Below are positions 54,538 to 64,000 of a DNA stretch of 64,000 nt, piece after piece. Source of the stretch: Streptococcus sanguinis SK1 = NCTC 7863 (GTDB lineage: Bacteria > Bacillota > Bacilli > Lactobacillales > Streptococcaceae); NCBI RefSeq assembly GCF_000194945.1, contig NZ_GL878507.1, positions 1,069,963-1,133,962 of the forward strand. Direction: 5' to 3'. A model generated the notes under the pieces. That model was not told the origin of the DNA and ran no database searches. It worked only from the letters and a program-made list of their open reading frames with translations. Position numbers and translations under genes: made by a program. Position 1 is the first letter of the stretch. Each line of letters begins with the position of its first letter.

Positions 54538-55855
54538 GTTTTACCTCTACTTCCAGCTGCCCATCCCGCATAAGCAGGGTCAGCTCATCTTTTTCTTCAA
54601 TGCCTGCACTTGACTCGACAACCTTTTGATTCTTTTGGACAATAGCATAGCCACGCGCCACGATTCGACTGGTATCCAGCATAAGCAAGGCCTCGGATAA
54701 TCTCCTGACTTGAGCCACCTTGTTATCATAAATAACCGCCATGTTGCTGCGCAGCAAACGCTCCAGCTGGGCAGTCTGCTCCTGAAGACGCTGAACGCGA
54801 CTGAGCGGATTCAATGCCTCCAAACGATGCTGCAAGATTTTGACCCGCTGTTGCTCTTCACTATAATATTCGCGAATTTTTTGCTTCAGTCGCAGGTTAA
54901 GCTGATCTAACTTCTGCAGATGGCCATCGTAAAGACGCTCTGGCTGTCGGAAGATAACAGACTGGGTTAGCTTATTCAATCGCTCTCGATAATAGCTCAG
55001 GCGATTGGAAATCGCTCGAGACATGCGGTTTTCCTGCTGCTGCAGGTGTCCCAGCAGGTCTAGCTTGGTGACCGGTGTTGCTAGCTCAGCCGCAGCCGTC
55101 GGAGTCGCAGCCCTGCGATCTGCTACAAAGTCCGCCAAAGTCGTATCAGTCTCATGGCCGACACTAGAAATAATAGGAATCCGAGACTCAAAAATAGCCC
55201 GAACTGTTTCCTCTTCGTTGAAAGCCCAGAGATCTTCGATAGAACCGCCGCCTCGACCAATAATCAGCACATCCAAATCGGACCGCTCATTGGCCAGTCT
55301 AATGTGGTCAGCAACCTGAGCTGCAGCCCCAACTCCCTGCACTTTTGTCGGATAAAGGACAATCTCCACTCCCGGAAAGCGACGGCTGACCGTCGTGATA
55401 ATATCCCGAATGACCGCTCCGCTGGGACTGGTTACAACACCGATTTTCTTAGGAAATTGGGGCAAGGCCTGCTTGAATTTCTCTTGAAAAAGCCCTTCTT
55501 CTCCCAGTTTTTTTTTGAGCTGTTCAAACTGGATAGCCAAAGCTCCGATACCATCCGGCTCTGCTTTTTCAATGATGATAGAATAGGAACCGCTCGGCTC
55601 ATATAGCTGCACCCGACCAATGACATTGATTTTCATGCCTTCTTCCAGCTCAAAGCCCAACTTCTGGTAGACACCAGACCAAATCGTTACCTGAATGACA
55701 GCCTTCTCATCCTTTAATGAGAAATACTGATGATTAGGACGCCGGCGGAAATTGGACACCTGACCAGTCAGATAGACCCGCTCCAAATAAGGATCCCGCT
55801 CAAACTTCATCTTCAGATACTTGGTCAAGGTCGAAACCGACAAATACTCTGGCAT
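54515..55855 (-). CDS. xseA: Exodeoxyribonuclease VII large subunit
   Basis: The catalytic subunit of a nuclease that degrades single-stranded DNA to oligonucleotides. The 446-residue protein has an N-terminal OB fold ([20 protein letters not shown]), the catalytic region ([50 protein letters not shown]) and a coiled-coil C-terminus that carries XseB. First gene of the xseA-xseB-ispA-tlyA-argR-recN operon. A TATAAT at about 55895-55900 is a likely -10. Confidence 0.95.
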   Translation of the reverse strand: MPEYLSVSTLTKYLKMKFERDPYLERVYLTGQVSNFRRRPNHQYFSLKDEKAVIQVTIWSGVYQKLGFELEEGMKINVIGRVQLYEPSGSYSIIIEKAEPDGIGALAIQFEQLKKKLGEEGLFQEKFKQALPQFPKKIGVVTSPSGAVIRDIITTVSRRFPGVEIVLYPTKVQGVGAAAQVADHIRLANERSDLDVLIIGRGGGSIEDLWAFNEEETVRAIFESRIPIISSVGHETDTTLADFVADRRAATPTAAAELATPVTKLDLLGHLQQQENRMSRAISNRLSYYRERLNKLTQSVIFRQPERLYDGHLQKLDQLNLRLKQKIREYYSEEQQRVKILQHRLEALNPLSRVQRLQEQTAQLERLLRSNMAVIYDNKVAQVRRLSEALLMLDTSRIVARGYAIVQKNQKVVESSAGIEEKDELTLLMRDGQLEVEVKHVQRKEI

Positions 55856-55954
55856 GCCCTTTTCCTTTCATTTCTAGTTTTTCCGTAACTTTTATTATAA
55901 CAAAAAACTGCATAAAAAACCGATTACAAAGTCTAAAAATTCCCTGAAAGCAAG

Positions 55955-55988
55955 AAAAAAACTGGGCTTCCACAAAAGAAACCCAGCT
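55955..55988 (-). terminator. nnrD terminator
   Basis: On the minus strand, CTGGGTTTC pairs with GAAGCCCAG (one G-T pair), with a seven-base loop, followed by seven T. Confidence 0.88.
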
Positions 55989-56010
55989 GACTTAAAACCC
56001 AAGAAAATGT

Positions 56011-56853
56011 CTACTGACTCATCTCCTTCATCCACCTTGAAATGGCTCTGCTGATTGCCGTTGGCAGGACGACATAAGCTTCCTGACTCAAATCATCTGC
56101 GATAAGGGAATGAAGAAGGGTTGCAGCCGCCACTCGCTCAAAGAGACTGCTTGACTTGAACTGACCCGCAAATGCGCCAATCATACCGGCCAGCGTATCC
56201 CCCATTCCACCAGTTGCCTGATAGGGTCCGCCTACTGTCAGCTCAAAGACCTGCTCTTGCCCGCTTTGATAGATGGTCGTCCCATGCTTTTTCTGCACAA
56301 CAATACTGCCCAAAGGCAGCTGATTGACCGCCGCCTGATTGGCTGCCGCTGTCTGATCTGACAAGCTCAAACCCGATAAGCCCTCCCACTCCTTTTGATG
56401 AGGAGTAAAAACTGTTTGGGCTTTTGGAAATGGCAAAGCTGCCTTGCTAAAAAGTGAAATGGCTCCGCCATCCATGATAAGTATCTGCTGCTCTGCCACA
56501 GTCTGAAATACCTTTTGTAGGATGTCTAGACCTAGTTGATTCTCCGCCAGACCCGGACCAATCAAGACTAGATCTGATTTGGTCAGTTGCTCTGTCAATC
56601 GGTCTTGCTCCTCTAGGTCAAAGGCCATGGCCTCCGGTAAATGACTGTGCAGAGGGGCGATATTTTCTCTATCTGTAGCAACAGTCACCAGACCGGCCCC
56701 ACTATTGACTGCTGCCAAAGCTGCCATGATAATGGCGCCCCCATAAGGATAGGTTCCCCCAATCAATAAGAGACGGCCGTAGTCACCTTTGTGACTATCC
56801 AAGGGACGTACCCTAATGACTCTTTTTAAAATATTTTCAGCATTTTTTGACAT
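56011..56853 (-). CDS. nnrD: ADP-dependent (S)-NAD(P)H-hydrate dehydratase
   Basis: Repairs damaged NAD(P)HX back to NAD(P)H. The 280-residue protein is of the YjeF C-terminal/ribokinase-like family, with LLIGGTYPYGGAIIMAALAA (start), VFTPHQKEWEGL and the catalytic GGMGDTLAGMIGAF block. The epimerase domain (NnrE) is not fused here. It stands alone between converging terminators. Confidence 0.9.
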   Translation of the reverse strand: MSKNAENILKRVIRVRPLDSHKGDYGRLLLIGGTYPYGGAIIMAALAAVNSGAGLVTVATDRENIAPLHSHLPEAMAFDLEEQDRLTEQLTKSDLVLIGPGLAENQLGLDILQKVFQTVAEQQILIMDGGAISLFSKAALPFPKAQTVFTPHQKEWEGLSGLSLSDQTAAANQAAVNQLPLGSIVVQKKHGTTIYQSGQEQVFELTVGGPYQATGGMGDTLAGMIGAFAGQFKSSSLFERVAAATLLHSLIADDLSQEAYVVLPTAISRAISRWMKEMSQ

Positions 56854-56922
56854 GATATTCTCCTAGACCAACTTCATCCTGCACTTGTCTCAAGATGACC
56901 AAACCTATCTTCATTATTCACC

Positions 56923-56945
56923 AAAAGGCACCTAAACAGGTGCCT
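56923..56945 (-). terminator. Terminator after the HAD gene
   Basis: On the minus strand, AGGCACCT pairs perfectly with AGGTGCCT around a GTTT loop, then TTTT. Confidence 0.85.
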
Positions 56946-56960
56946 CGTATCGCAAGAAAG

Positions 56961-57734
56961 TTATTTTCTTCGGAAATCTGCAAATTTTTGTAAGATTCTT
57001 GCTGCGACTGCCTTGGGTAAATTTTCCTGAAAGGCGACCTGCTCATCCGCATAATCGCTCAAGCCCGGGAAATCCCCAACCTGCACAGCATAGAGAGAAT
57101 TCTTAAAGAGCTGGATATCATTTTGATCATTACCAAAAGCTACATAATCCGAACCGCAGAGTTCCTTTACAGTTGAAGCTTTATTGGTTTCAGCCGGATT
57201 GATATAAAAACATTTCTCATGTTCATGATAGTCTAGACTTAGATTGGGCAAGTTTGCAAAACGAGCCTGTACATCATCTAAGAGCTGCTCGTGATTCCCC
57301 ATGTAAATAACGACCTTAATAGGATGCTGGAGTTCAGTCAGTTCCAGACGTCTTGCCCGCTTGAGAGGATCCACACTGGCAATAAAAGGAATTTTTTCTA
57401 AAATCTGGCCGCTGTAGTCAAAAGTATTATCAACGAAAAAAGGCAAATTATAGGTCAAACAAGTATCTAAAATGGCTTGATAACTTGACTGATGCAGCTG
57501 GCGCTCAAACATCAGCTGTCCATCTTGATAAGCCACTCCGCCGTTCAGGCCAATCACAATCTGCTGGCTCAATTCCGGACCTAATAGTCCCAGACAATCC
57601 CGATAGGAGCGCGCCGAAGCAAACAGAACTTCATGCCCAAACTGAGGAGCCGTCAGCAGAACCCGCTTAATCTCCTCATCAATCGTCATATAATCAAAGG
57701 ACAAGGTCCCATCCAAATCAAAAACAAATTTCAT
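56961..57734 (-). CDS. HAD-superfamily Cof-type phosphatase
   Basis: A 257-residue hydrolase with the nucleophile motif [12 protein letters not shown] at residues 3-14, a threonine/serine in motif II ([10 protein letters not shown]) and the acidic motif IV ([14 protein letters not shown]). The large C2-type cap places it with Cof phosphatases that act on sugar phosphates or flavin/pyridoxal phosphates; the substrate is unknown. Its ATG overlaps the folD stop (ATGA), so they are coupled. Confidence 0.87.
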   Translation of the reverse strand: MKFVFDLDGTLSFDYMTIDEEIKRVLLTAPQFGHEVLFASARSYRDCLGLLGPELSQQIVIGLNGGVAYQDGQLMFERQLHQSSYQAILDTCLTYNLPFFVDNTFDYSGQILEKIPFIASVDPLKRARRLELTELQHPIKVVIYMGNHEQLLDDVQARFANLPNLSLDYHEHEKCFYINPAETNKASTVKELCGSDYVAFGNDQNDIQLFKNSLYAVQVGDFPGLSDYADEQVAFQENLPKAVAARILQKFADFRRK

Positions 57735-58585
57735 GATTCAAGACTCCGTTTAAAGGCTTGGTAGGTCTGCTCCATCAGCATGGTAATGGTCATAGGCCCA
57801 ACACCTCCAGGTACAGGGGTAATCAGGCTGGCAATTTCAGCCACTTCATCAAACTTAACATCGCCAATCAGCTTGCCATTTTCATCTCGATTCATACCGA
57901 CATCAATGACAACAGCCCCTTCCTTGACAAAGTTCTTGGTCACAAAATGTCCACGTCCGATAGCGACCACCAAAATATCTGCCCGCTTAGCAGTCTTGGC
58001 TAGATTGTGGGTCCGTGAATGTGTTAGAGTAACCGTCGCATTCTTAGCCAAAAGCAGCTGAGCCATGGGCTTACCAACAATATTACTCCGCCCGATGACA
58101 ACCGCTCGCTTGCCTTCCAGTTCAATGCCATATTCATGGAACATTGCCATAATTCCCGCAGGAGTAGCTGGAATCATAACAGGATGGCCGCTCCATAGTT
58201 TGCCCATATTAAGCGGATGAAAGCCATCAACATCCTTGTCTGGATCAATGGCCAGCAGCACAGCTTCATCATCGATATGCTCAGGCAAGGGCAGCTGGAC
58301 CAAAATCCCATGCCAGTCAGGATTTTGATTATAGGTTTCAATCAAGCTCAAGAGCTCTTCTTGGCTAGTCTCTTCTGGCAGACGTTCTACCTTACTCCGA
58401 AAGCCAGCAGCCAAGGCTGAGCGCTCTTTATTACGTACGTAGATTTGACTGGCTGGATTATTTCCCACCACAATCACTACCAAGCCCGGTACCTGACCTG
58501 TCTTTTCTTTGAGGCGAGCCGTTTTTTCAGCTAATTTTTTCTGAAGCTTCTCTGCCAAACCTCTACCATCAATAATCTGGGCCAT
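57731..58585 (-). CDS. folD: Bifunctional methylene-THF dehydrogenase/methenyl-THF cyclohydrolase
   Basis: Interconverts one-carbon folate forms for purine and formyl-methionine synthesis. The 284-residue protein has the catalytic lysine in [13 protein letters not shown], the [16 protein letters not shown] signature, the cofactor loop [16 protein letters not shown] and the C-terminal [16 protein letters not shown] motif. Length is normal. It is followed directly by the coupled HAD gene. Confidence 0.96.
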   Translation of the reverse strand: MAQIIDGRGLAEKLQKKLAEKTARLKEKTGQVPGLVVIVVGNNPASQIYVRNKERSALAAGFRSKVERLPEETSQEELLSLIETYNQNPDWHGILVQLPLPEHIDDEAVLLAIDPDKDVDGFHPLNMGKLWSGHPVMIPATPAGIMAMFHEYGIELEGKRAVVIGRSNIVGKPMAQLLLAKNATVTLTHSRTHNLAKTAKRADILVVAIGRGHFVTKNFVKEGAVVIDVGMNRDENGKLIGDVKFDEVAEIASLITPVPGGVGPMTITMLMEQTYQAFKRSLES

Positions 58586-58754
58586 GTCATTCTCATTTCT
58601 TTTTCATTATCTTTTTCATTATACCAAAAAAATCTGTGCCCAGCCTATAACTTTTTCTTATACAAGGTTATAAGACGAGGATTCATTGGCAGCTAGTGGT
58701 AAAATTTTCAGACCTACTAAATCTTTTTCAAAACAAGATAAAAAGGGTAAAAAT

Positions 58755-58777
58755 AAAAAGCAACGACGTGCTTTTTA
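58755..58777 (-). terminator. Terminator of the DUF1797 gene
   Basis: On the minus strand, AAAAAGCA and TGCTTTTT form a stem with a six-base loop, followed by ATTTTT. It starts at the stop codon. Confidence 0.7.
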
Positions 58778-59005
58778 GTAGAGTAATTCATAAATTTCCA
58801 TTGCAATCAAATCAATGCTGTCGAAAGTATAGGTCTCACGCGCTGCAACATCACGCAAGGTGAAGACAGAGCCGTTTTCTTCGTCGTAACTGTAAGCTAC
58901 TTCTGCTACAACCACTCCTTCACGCTCAAAATTACGTTTCAAATTTCCGCCATCCTTAGCCATAGCTTCTAAGCGGTTAATAATTCTAACTAAATGTGAT
59001 TCCAT
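58775..59005 (-). CDS. DUF1797 (YkuJ-like) protein
   Basis: A 76-residue conserved small protein of unknown function. The sequence VRIINRLEAMAKDGGNLKRN and the end IDLIAMEIYELLY match the YkuJ/DUF1797 family of Firmicutes. The ATG follows AGGAGA. It is divergent from clpE, with 249 bases between them. Confidence 0.85.
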   Translation of the reverse strand: MESHLVRIINRLEAMAKDGGNLKRNFEREGVVVAEVAYSYDEENGSVFTLRDVAARETYTFDSIDLIAMEIYELLY

Positions 59006-59145
59006 TTTGTTTCTCCTATTTACTTAGTTCCCTCTTATTTTACCATAAATAGCTGCTGAAATACCACTAAAAGCCAATTTTTTGTAATTTTTCAAGAATT
59101 TGTTTTCATTCTGCTCGGTCTAAGGGAGGATTTTGTAGTAAATTC

Positions 59146-59173
59146 TTGCAAAGTTCGAGAATACTGATATAAT
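59146..59173 (+). promoter_or_regulatory. clpE promoter
   Basis: TTGCAA (59146-59151), 16 bases and TATAAT (59168-59173). The expected start at about 59180 lies just before the CtsR box. Confidence 0.7.
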
Positions 59174-59186
59174 GAAACTATAAAAC

Positions 59187-59203
59187 TTTGACTATTTTTG
59201 ACC
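59187..59203 (-). promoter_or_regulatory. CtsR operator of clpE
   Basis: GGTCAAAAATAGTCAAA on the minus strand matches the CtsR consensus GGTCAAANANRGTCAAA at every position. It lies over the first transcribed bases, where CtsR would block transcription until heat or protein stress. Confidence 0.88.
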
Positions 59204-59254
59204 TTTAATCATTTCTATAAATAGCTTGCACACTAAAAGAAAAGAGGTATCTGC

Positions 59255-61525
59255 ATGCTTTGCCAAAATTGTAAAATCAACGAATCTACGATTCACCTTT
59301 ATACCAACGTAAATGGCCATAAACAGCAGGTGGATTTGTGCCAAAACTGCTACCAAATCATGAAAACAGACCCTGAACATTCCTTGTTCGGCGGAATTGC
59401 TAATGCCAACAATCATGGAACAGACCCTATTGATGACTTCTTCAACAGCCTCAGCAATTTCCAACAGCCTCAGGAACCAACTACTCCTCCTACCCAATCT
59501 GGCGGAGCCTATGGAGGCGGTGGCGGCTACGGTTCAAATCCTAGCAAGGGTGGTCAGCCTCAGCCAAGTCCGCAAAAGCCAAAAGGCCTGCTGGAAGAGT
59601 TTGGTATCAACGTGACTGAGTTGGCTCGCCGAGGCGAGATTGATCCTGTTATTGGCCGTGATGAAGAAATCGTCCGTGTCATTGAAATCCTCAACCGCCG
59701 CACCAAAAACAATCCTGTTCTCATAGGAGAGCCAGGAGTCGGAAAAACAGCCGTGGTGGAAGGTCTGGCCCAGAAAATTGTCGATGGTGATGTGCCTCAT
59801 AAACTCCAAGGCAAGGAAGTTATCCGCCTAGACGTTGTCAGCTTAGTACAGGGAACTGGTATCCGTGGCCAATTTGAGGAGAGAATGCAGAAGCTTATAG
59901 ATGAGATTCGTTCTCGTCAGGATGTCATTCTCTTCATTGATGAAATCCATGAAATTGTCGGAGCAGGCTCTGCTGGCGATGGCAATATGGACGCTGGGAA
60001 CATCCTCAAACCAGCTCTGGCTCGCGGAGAACTTCAAATGGTTGGAGCAACCACCCTTAATGAATACCGTATCATCGAGAAGGATGCTGCGCTGGAGCGC
60101 CGCATGCAGCCGGTTAAGGTAGACGAGCCGACGGTAGAGGAAACGATTACCATCCTCAAAGGGATTCAGAAAAAATACGAAGACTACCATCACGTCAAGT
60201 ACACAGATGCAGCCATCGAAGCTGCTGCCCTTCTCTCCAACCGCTACATCCAAGACCGCTTCCTGCCAGACAAGGCTATTGACCTCTTGGATGAGGCTGG
60301 ATCCAAAATGAATCTGACCCTCAACTTCGTTGATCCCAAGGTCATTGACCAACGTCTGATTGAGGCCGAAAACCTCAAGGCTCAGGCAACCCGTGACGAA
60401 GATTTCGAGAAAGCGGCTTACTTCCGTGACCAGATTGCCAAGTACAAGGAACTCCAGCAGACAAGTGTACTAGACAAGGATACTCCGATTATCAGCGAGA
60501 AAACGATTGAGCACATCGTGGAGCAAAAGACCAATATCCCAGTTGGCGATCTCAAAGAAAAGGAACAGTCTCAACTAGTCAATCTCGCTAGCGACTTAAA
60601 GGCTCATGTCATCGGCCAAGACGATGCTGTGGATAAGATTGCCAAGGCCATCCGACGCAACCGGGTCGGACTAGGAAGTCCTAATCGCCCAATCGGCAGC
60701 TTCCTCTTTGTCGGACCTACTGGTGTCGGTAAGACTGAGCTGTCTAAGCAACTAGCCATTGAGCTATTTGGCTCGGCTGACAGCATGATTCGCTTTGACA
60801 TGAGTGAATATATGGAAAAACACAGCGTGGCCAAGCTGGTCGGTGCCCCTCCGGGCTATGTCGGCTATGATGAAGCTGGTCAATTGACTGAGCGCGTCCG
60901 TCGTAATCCCTACTCGCTCATTCTGCTGGATGAGGTGGAAAAGGCCCATCCTGATGTTATGCACATGTTCCTGCAGGTTCTAGATGATGGCCGCCTGACC
61001 GATGGTCAAGGCCGGACTGTCAGCTTCAAAGACACCATTATCATCATGACATCCAATGCCGGAACTGGCAAAGCTGAAGCCAGCGTTGGCTTTGGAGCAG
61101 CGCGTGAAGGCCGCACCAACTCCGTTTTGGGTGAATTGGGTAACTTCTTCAGTCCTGAGTTTATGAATCGCTTTGACGGCATTATCGAATTCCAGGCGCT
61201 CAGCAAGGACAACCTGCTGCAAATCGTCAACCTTATGCTGGACGATGTTAATCAACGTTTGGCAACCAACGACATTCATCTGGATGTTACGGAGAAGGTC
61301 AAGGAAAAATTGGTTGACCTGGGCTACGATCCAAAAATGGGGGCTCGCCCACTGCGCCGTACCATTCAGGACCATATCGAAGATGCTATTACTGACTTTT
61401 ATCTGGAAAATCCAAGCGAAAAAGATCTCAAAGCTATTATGACCAGCAATGGCAAGATTCTCATCAAGTCAGCCAAGAAAACTGAAAGCACAGAGTCCGT
61501 TCATTCATCTCAAGAAGAAAAATAA
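59255..61525 (+). CDS. clpE: ATP-dependent Clp protease ATPase subunit ClpE
   Basis: A 756-residue AAA+ unfoldase that feeds ClpP. The N-terminal zinc finger (C3, C6, C29, C32) is the ClpE hallmark, followed by a Gly/Gln/Pro-rich linker. The first ATPase module has Walker A GEPGVGKT near residue 158, then a UVR-type coiled segment ([20 protein letters not shown]) and a second module with GPTGVGKT near residue 488. The end lacks the N-terminal repeat domain of ClpC. Controlled by the CtsR box at 59187-59203. Single-gene unit. Confidence 0.96.
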   Translation: MLCQNCKINESTIHLYTNVNGHKQQVDLCQNCYQIMKTDPEHSLFGGIANANNHGTDPIDDFFNSLSNFQQPQEPTTPPTQSGGAYGGGGGYGSNPSKGGQPQPSPQKPKGLLEEFGINVTELARRGEIDPVIGRDEEIVRVIEILNRRTKNNPVLIGEPGVGKTAVVEGLAQKIVDGDVPHKLQGKEVIRLDVVSLVQGTGIRGQFEERMQKLIDEIRSRQDVILFIDEIHEIVGAGSAGDGNMDAGNILKPALARGELQMVGATTLNEYRIIEKDAALERRMQPVKVDEPTVEETITILKGIQKKYEDYHHVKYTDAAIEAAALLSNRYIQDRFLPDKAIDLLDEAGSKMNLTLNFVDPKVIDQRLIEAENLKAQATRDEDFEKAAYFRDQIAKYKELQQTSVLDKDTPIISEKTIEHIVEQKTNIPVGDLKEKEQSQLVNLASDLKAHVIGQDDAVDKIAKAIRRNRVGLGSPNRPIGSFLFVGPTGVGKTELSKQLAIELFGSADSMIRFDMSEYMEKHSVAKLVGAPPGYVGYDEAGQLTERVRRNPYSLILLDEVEKAHPDVMHMFLQVLDDGRLTDGQGRTVSFKDTIIIMTSNAGTGKAEASVGFGAAREGRTNSVLGELGNFFSPEFMNRFDGIIEFQALSKDNLLQIVNLMLDDVNQRLATNDIHLDVTEKVKEKLVDLGYDPKMGARPLRRTIQDHIEDAITDFYLENPSEKDLKAIMTSNGKILIKSAKKTESTESVHSSQEEK

Positions 61526-61533
61526 ATGTCGAC

Positions 61534-61570
61534 AAAATAGAGCAGAAAACAGTTAGTTTTCTGCTCTATT
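61534..61570. terminator. Terminator between clpE and the GyrI-like gene
   Basis: A perfect 16-base inverted repeat (AAATAGAGCAGAAAAC with its complement) and a five-base loop separate the converging genes. It can end transcription from both sides. Confidence 0.8.
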
Positions 61571-61573
61571 TCT

Positions 61574-62188
61574 TTATTGATTTTTCTGAACCCTATAGCG
61601 CAGAATTGTTTTCAGCTTGCTAGGGTCTGTCCGATTCAGATTATTGAGATAGATTTCTCTGTGAGTGTTTGACATCCGTGTCAGCTGGTGATTCTGGCAA
61701 AAGGTATCCATTTTAGCGAAGGATTGAGGTTCTTCGTCAAAAGGACCAAGATGCAGCATGGCAACACACGCTTCTTCTATCATTTCTTCAAAACGAATCT
61801 CGTCATAGAGAGGATTAGGCTTTTTGACACGGACCTGCTCCAGAGCCTTTTTCACCATCTCTCCAGTGATAAAGTCCGGCTGCCCAATCATAATGGTATA
61901 AATCAATTCTTCTTTAATCAGTTCTCCTACTTGCTCTTGCTGCCAAAGCCCTTCCAAGGGATAAACTGTAAAACCAGTAAATTCTTGATCGGCCGCTGTC
62001 TTTTTGTAGTTCATCTTGATAGCATAGGCTAAACTGTACAGAGCACCAACTCGTTCAGAAAAGTCGGCAGCATTAGGATTGCCCTTGCCGTCAATCATGA
62101 TAAAAGACTGGGCAGGAACATCTATGAGACAGGGTGCAGACTTGATTTGATAGAATTCTCGATTGGCTTTTCTCCATTCATATTTCAT
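61574..62188 (-). CDS. GyrI-like small-molecule-binding protein
   Basis: A 204-residue cytoplasmic protein with the pattern of stand-alone GyrI/AraC-effector-type proteins: FIMIDGKGNPNAADFSERV, YTIMIGQPDFIT and MLHLGPFDEEPQSFAKM. These bind small or hydrophobic compounds, and some hydrolyse them. No DNA-binding domain is present. It lies downstream of the WYL regulator gene in the same direction (59-base gap), which could link them. Substrate unknown. Confidence 0.8.
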   Translation of the reverse strand: MKYEWRKANREFYQIKSAPCLIDVPAQSFIMIDGKGNPNAADFSERVGALYSLAYAIKMNYKKTAADQEFTGFTVYPLEGLWQQEQVGELIKEELIYTIMIGQPDFITGEMVKKALEQVRVKKPNPLYDEIRFEEMIEEACVAMLHLGPFDEEPQSFAKMDTFCQNHQLTRMSNTHREIYLNNLNRTDPSKLKTILRYRVQKNQ

Positions 62189-62229
62189 GAGAGAGCCCTC
62201 CTTTCTTTACTACAAACAGTATAGCAAAG

Positions 62230-62256
62230 AAAAGCTGACAACCTCTGTCAGCTTTT
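62230..62256 (-). terminator. Terminator of the WYL regulator gene
   Basis: On the minus strand, AAAAGCTGACA pairs perfectly with TGTCAGCTTTT, with a five-base loop and T-rich exit. The stop codon (62248-62250) lies in the stem. Confidence 0.85.
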
Positions 62257-63147
62257 ATAAATATCGGCAATAGCTTTTAACTTTTCTTTGAATTCTTCCC
62301 GTAACCGAAGCGGCTCCATGATTTCAACTCCATCCAAAAAGGATAGCAAGTAGGTATAAAGACTATCGTGACTCGGCAAATGCGTCTCGACATAAAGGCA
62401 CCCATCACTCTCCTCTATCTCTGCTTCTGAAAACTCCTCGTACACCCGAAAGGCATGTTTCTTGTCAAATTTCAAAATGACTTTCACAGCATCTCCTAGC
62501 CACTCCTCGGGGCTAAATTTCTCATCCAAGACTCTCTGCTTAAATCGTTCCTCTAACATCTGACAGTCTCTCATTCTGCTGAGTTTAAAAAAGCGCGGAG
62601 CTTGTCTTAAGCGACAAAAGCCAGCAACATACCAGTTTTGGCTTTTAAATACTAACTTCAGCGCCTCTATCTTGCGCTGTTCTCTTTCTCCACGCCCATT
62701 CAAATAAGAAAAAGACAAGACTCTTCTTTGCAAGATTGCCTGCTTAATAGTATCAAACAGTTCTTTCTGATCTGCTTTTTTGCGCCAGTCAGTGAAATCC
62801 ACCTCCAGCCAGGAAGTTGCCTGAACTTGAAACAAGGACTGTAGCTTAGACAGGGTCTCTACTTGCTCGCCATCTGTTAAAATCTGCAAGCCTTGAAGAG
62901 CAGCTAATAGCTCATCCCTCTCAGACTCTGAAAATAAGGCCTTGTCTAAGACAAAATCCTTCATCAGAAAAATACCCCCGCCCTTGCCTGGGTTGCAATA
63001 GATAGGGATTCCTACCAAACTCAGCTTGTCCACATCTCGATAGATGGTCCGAATGGATACTTCAAATAGTGAGGCCAATTCGGGAGCTGTTGTGCGGCCC
63101 TGCTCTAAAAGAAGATATAGGATTTTAAAAAGTCTGCTTTCTGTCAT
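62248..63147 (-). CDS. WYL-domain transcriptional regulator (YafY type)
   Basis: A 299-residue regulator with an N-terminal HTH_11 winged helix (LFEVSIRTIYRDVDKLSLVG, about residues 25-44), a glycine-rich wing (GKGGGIFL), and a WYL ligand domain (about 140-215, where the WYV in SQNWYVAGFCRLR is the signature). WYL domains bind oligonucleotides or other ligands. It probably controls itself or the GyrI-like gene next to it; no operator was identified. Confidence 0.88.
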   Translation of the reverse strand: MTESRLFKILYLLLEQGRTTAPELASLFEVSIRTIYRDVDKLSLVGIPIYCNPGKGGGIFLMKDFVLDKALFSESERDELLAALQGLQILTDGEQVETLSKLQSLFQVQATSWLEVDFTDWRKKADQKELFDTIKQAILQRRVLSFSYLNGRGEREQRKIEALKLVFKSQNWYVAGFCRLRQAPRFFKLSRMRDCQMLEERFKQRVLDEKFSPEEWLGDAVKVILKFDKKHAFRVYEEFSEAEIEESDGCLYVETHLPSHDSLYTYLLSFLDGVEIMEPLRLREEFKEKLKAIADIYKS

Positions 63148-63307
63148 AAAACCACCTCGCTCCTATTATAACAATTTCTTCTAAAAATGTTTTACCATTC
63201 CTATAAAGAAGAGTTTTCTAAACGGTCGGAGGAAGGAATTTATTATTTGAAGGGGATTTCTTTCAAGGACTATCATTCTTTTTCTGTCCAATAAACCGAG
63301 TAAATTC

Positions 63308-63336
63308 TTGACAGCTGGGCCTTAGTCCATTATGAT
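63308..63336 (+). promoter_or_regulatory. Promoter of the NUDIX gene
   Basis: TTGACA (63308-63313), 17 bases and TATGAT (63331-63336), about 35 bases before the start codon. Confidence 0.75.
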
Positions 63337-63371
63337 AGATAGTAAACTGACTAGAGATTGAGGATATTAGA

Positions 63372-63821
63372 ATGACAAATCCAACCTTTGGTGAAAAGGA
63401 AGCAAATGTAGAATATGTGACCCGTTACGGAGTCTATGCCGTTATCCCAGACGAGAAGAAAGAAAAGATTATTTTGATTCAGGCGCCTAACGGGGCTTGG
63501 TTTCTGCCCGGTGGAGAGATTGAAGAGGGGGAAAACCATCAGACTGCCCTTGAACGCGAGCTGATGGAAGAACTTGGATTCACAGCCCAGCTTGGACGCT
63601 ATCTTGGACAGGCTGATGAATATTTTTACTCTCGCCATCGCGACACCCATTTCTACAACCCGGCATACCTGTATGAGGTCACCTCTTTCCAAGAAGTCCA
63701 AAAACCGTTGGAAGATTTCAATCAGTTGGCCTGGTTCCCCGTCGATGAAGCTATCGAAACACTCAAACGTGGCAGCCATAAATGGGGTATCCAAACTTGG
63801 AAAAATGCGCTTAAAGCTTAA
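63372..63821 (+). CDS. NUDIX hydrolase (MutT-like)
   Basis: A 149-residue single-domain NUDIX protein. The box GGEIEEGENHQTALERELME then ELGF is complete, with the catalytic glutamates in place. Short NUDIX proteins of this type hydrolyse oxidised or non-canonical nucleoside triphosphates or dinucleotides; the substrate is unknown. It has its own promoter and is followed by a DUF1827-like gene with a separate promoter. Confidence 0.87.
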   Translation: MTNPTFGEKEANVEYVTRYGVYAVIPDEKKEKIILIQAPNGAWFLPGGEIEEGENHQTALERELMEELGFTAQLGRYLGQADEYFYSRHRDTHFYNPAYLYEVTSFQEVQKPLEDFNQLAWFPVDEAIETLKRGSHKWGIQTWKNALKA

Positions 63822-63829
63822 AGAAATCA

Positions 63830-63858
63830 TTCACAATTCATAGCAAACATGTTATAAT
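63830..63858 (+). promoter_or_regulatory. Promoter of the DUF1827-like gene
   Basis: TTCACA (63830-63835), 17 bases and TATAAT (63853-63858). GGAGG lies before the ATG at 63889. Confidence 0.7.
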
Positions 63859-63888
63859 AATAGCAGGTATAAAGCAGGAGGAAATCGT

Positions 63889-64000
63889 ATGAAGCTTATT
63901 AATACAACAAACAGTCATGCTGACCTTGTCAAAAGCCAATTGGAAAGCACCGATGCGATATTAGTCGAAGTTTATTCTGCTGGAAACAGCGATGTTGTTT
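63889..64000 (+). CDS. DUF1827-like small protein, 5' part only
   Basis: Only the first 37 codons are inside the window. The protein starts MKLINTTNSHADLVKSQLES and continues into VEVYSAGNSDVV, which resembles DUF1827 proteins of streptococci. CAGGAGG precedes the ATG. Function unknown. Confidence 0.7.
   Translation, partial: MKLINTTNSHADLVKSQLESTDAILVEVYSAGNSDVV

Overview
The window looks like a chromosomal segment of a low-G+C Gram-positive coccus of the genus Streptococcus, most likely the sanguinis/gordonii group. I infer this from three things: the arginine deiminase locus (arcA-arcB-arcC) beside an Flp/Crp-type regulator, the streptococcal gene orders (pbp2B-recR-ddl-murF; plsC next to comEA-comEC and then holA-sodA; xseA-xseB-ispA-tlyA-argR-recN), and a ComX CIN-box in front of comEA. 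I could not run a species assignment. No rRNA, tRNA, CRISPR array, prophage or insertion sequence is visible. Most of the segment is core genome with a few accessory patches.

Layout. 1-3.8 kb: arcC (cut by the window edge), arcB and arcA on the minus strand behind a promoter with two cre sites, then flp. 3.8-6.6 kb: a three-gene membrane module (YhfC-type intramembrane protease, SdpR-like repressor, SdpI-like protein) behind a perfect-consensus promoter with duplicated operators, then a serine hydrolase with a beta-lactamase fold. 6.6-14.3 kb: sodA, holA, a DUF805 protein with a Q-rich repeat tail, comEC, comEA, an HXXEE membrane protein and plsC. 14.4-18.8 kb (plus strand): P-type ATPase, then overlapping trmN-like, GIY-YIG and acyltransferase/glycosyltransferase-fusion genes. 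18.8-23.3 kb: YpbQ-type methyltransferase homologue, DeoR regulator, galactitol-type PTS (IIC, IIB, IIA) and a decayed second DeoR gene. 23.3-25.2 kb: DEAD-box helicase cshA with a long leader. 25.2-33.7 kb: a small membrane protein behind a Fur-box-like promoter, the oxidative TCA branch acnA-citZ-icd, corA, and prfC. 33.7-42.6 kb: a broken small membrane gene, tandem TIGR02206 membrane proteins, a NUDIX hydrolase, murF, ddl, recR, pbp2B and gpmA. 42.7-48.5 kb: an unknown membrane protein, perR, an LPXTG surface protein with six SHIRT repeats, and hup. 48.6-58.6 kb: degV, a phosphatase, the DNA repair/isoprenoid operon, nnrD, a HAD phosphatase and folD. 58.7-64 kb: a DUF1797 gene, clpE under a CtsR box, a GyrI-like protein, a WYL regulator, a NUDIX hydrolase and the start of a DUF1827-like gene.

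How it works together. The arc genes convert arginine to ornithine, ammonia, CO2 and ATP. Their promoter carries two cre-like sites and an ARG-box-like sequence, and both an Flp regulator and an ArgR-family gene lie in the window. acnA-citZ-icd would supply 2-oxoglutarate for glutamate synthesis. Cell-wall genes (murF, ddl, pbp2B) sit together with recR. Stress functions include sodA, perR and CtsR-controlled clpE. The best candidates for under-described biology are the cshA leader (intrinsic terminator plus a very basic 23-residue ORF), the YhfC/SdpR/SdpI module with paired operators, the acyltransferase-glycosyltransferase fusion, and the Fur-box-controlled small membrane protein.
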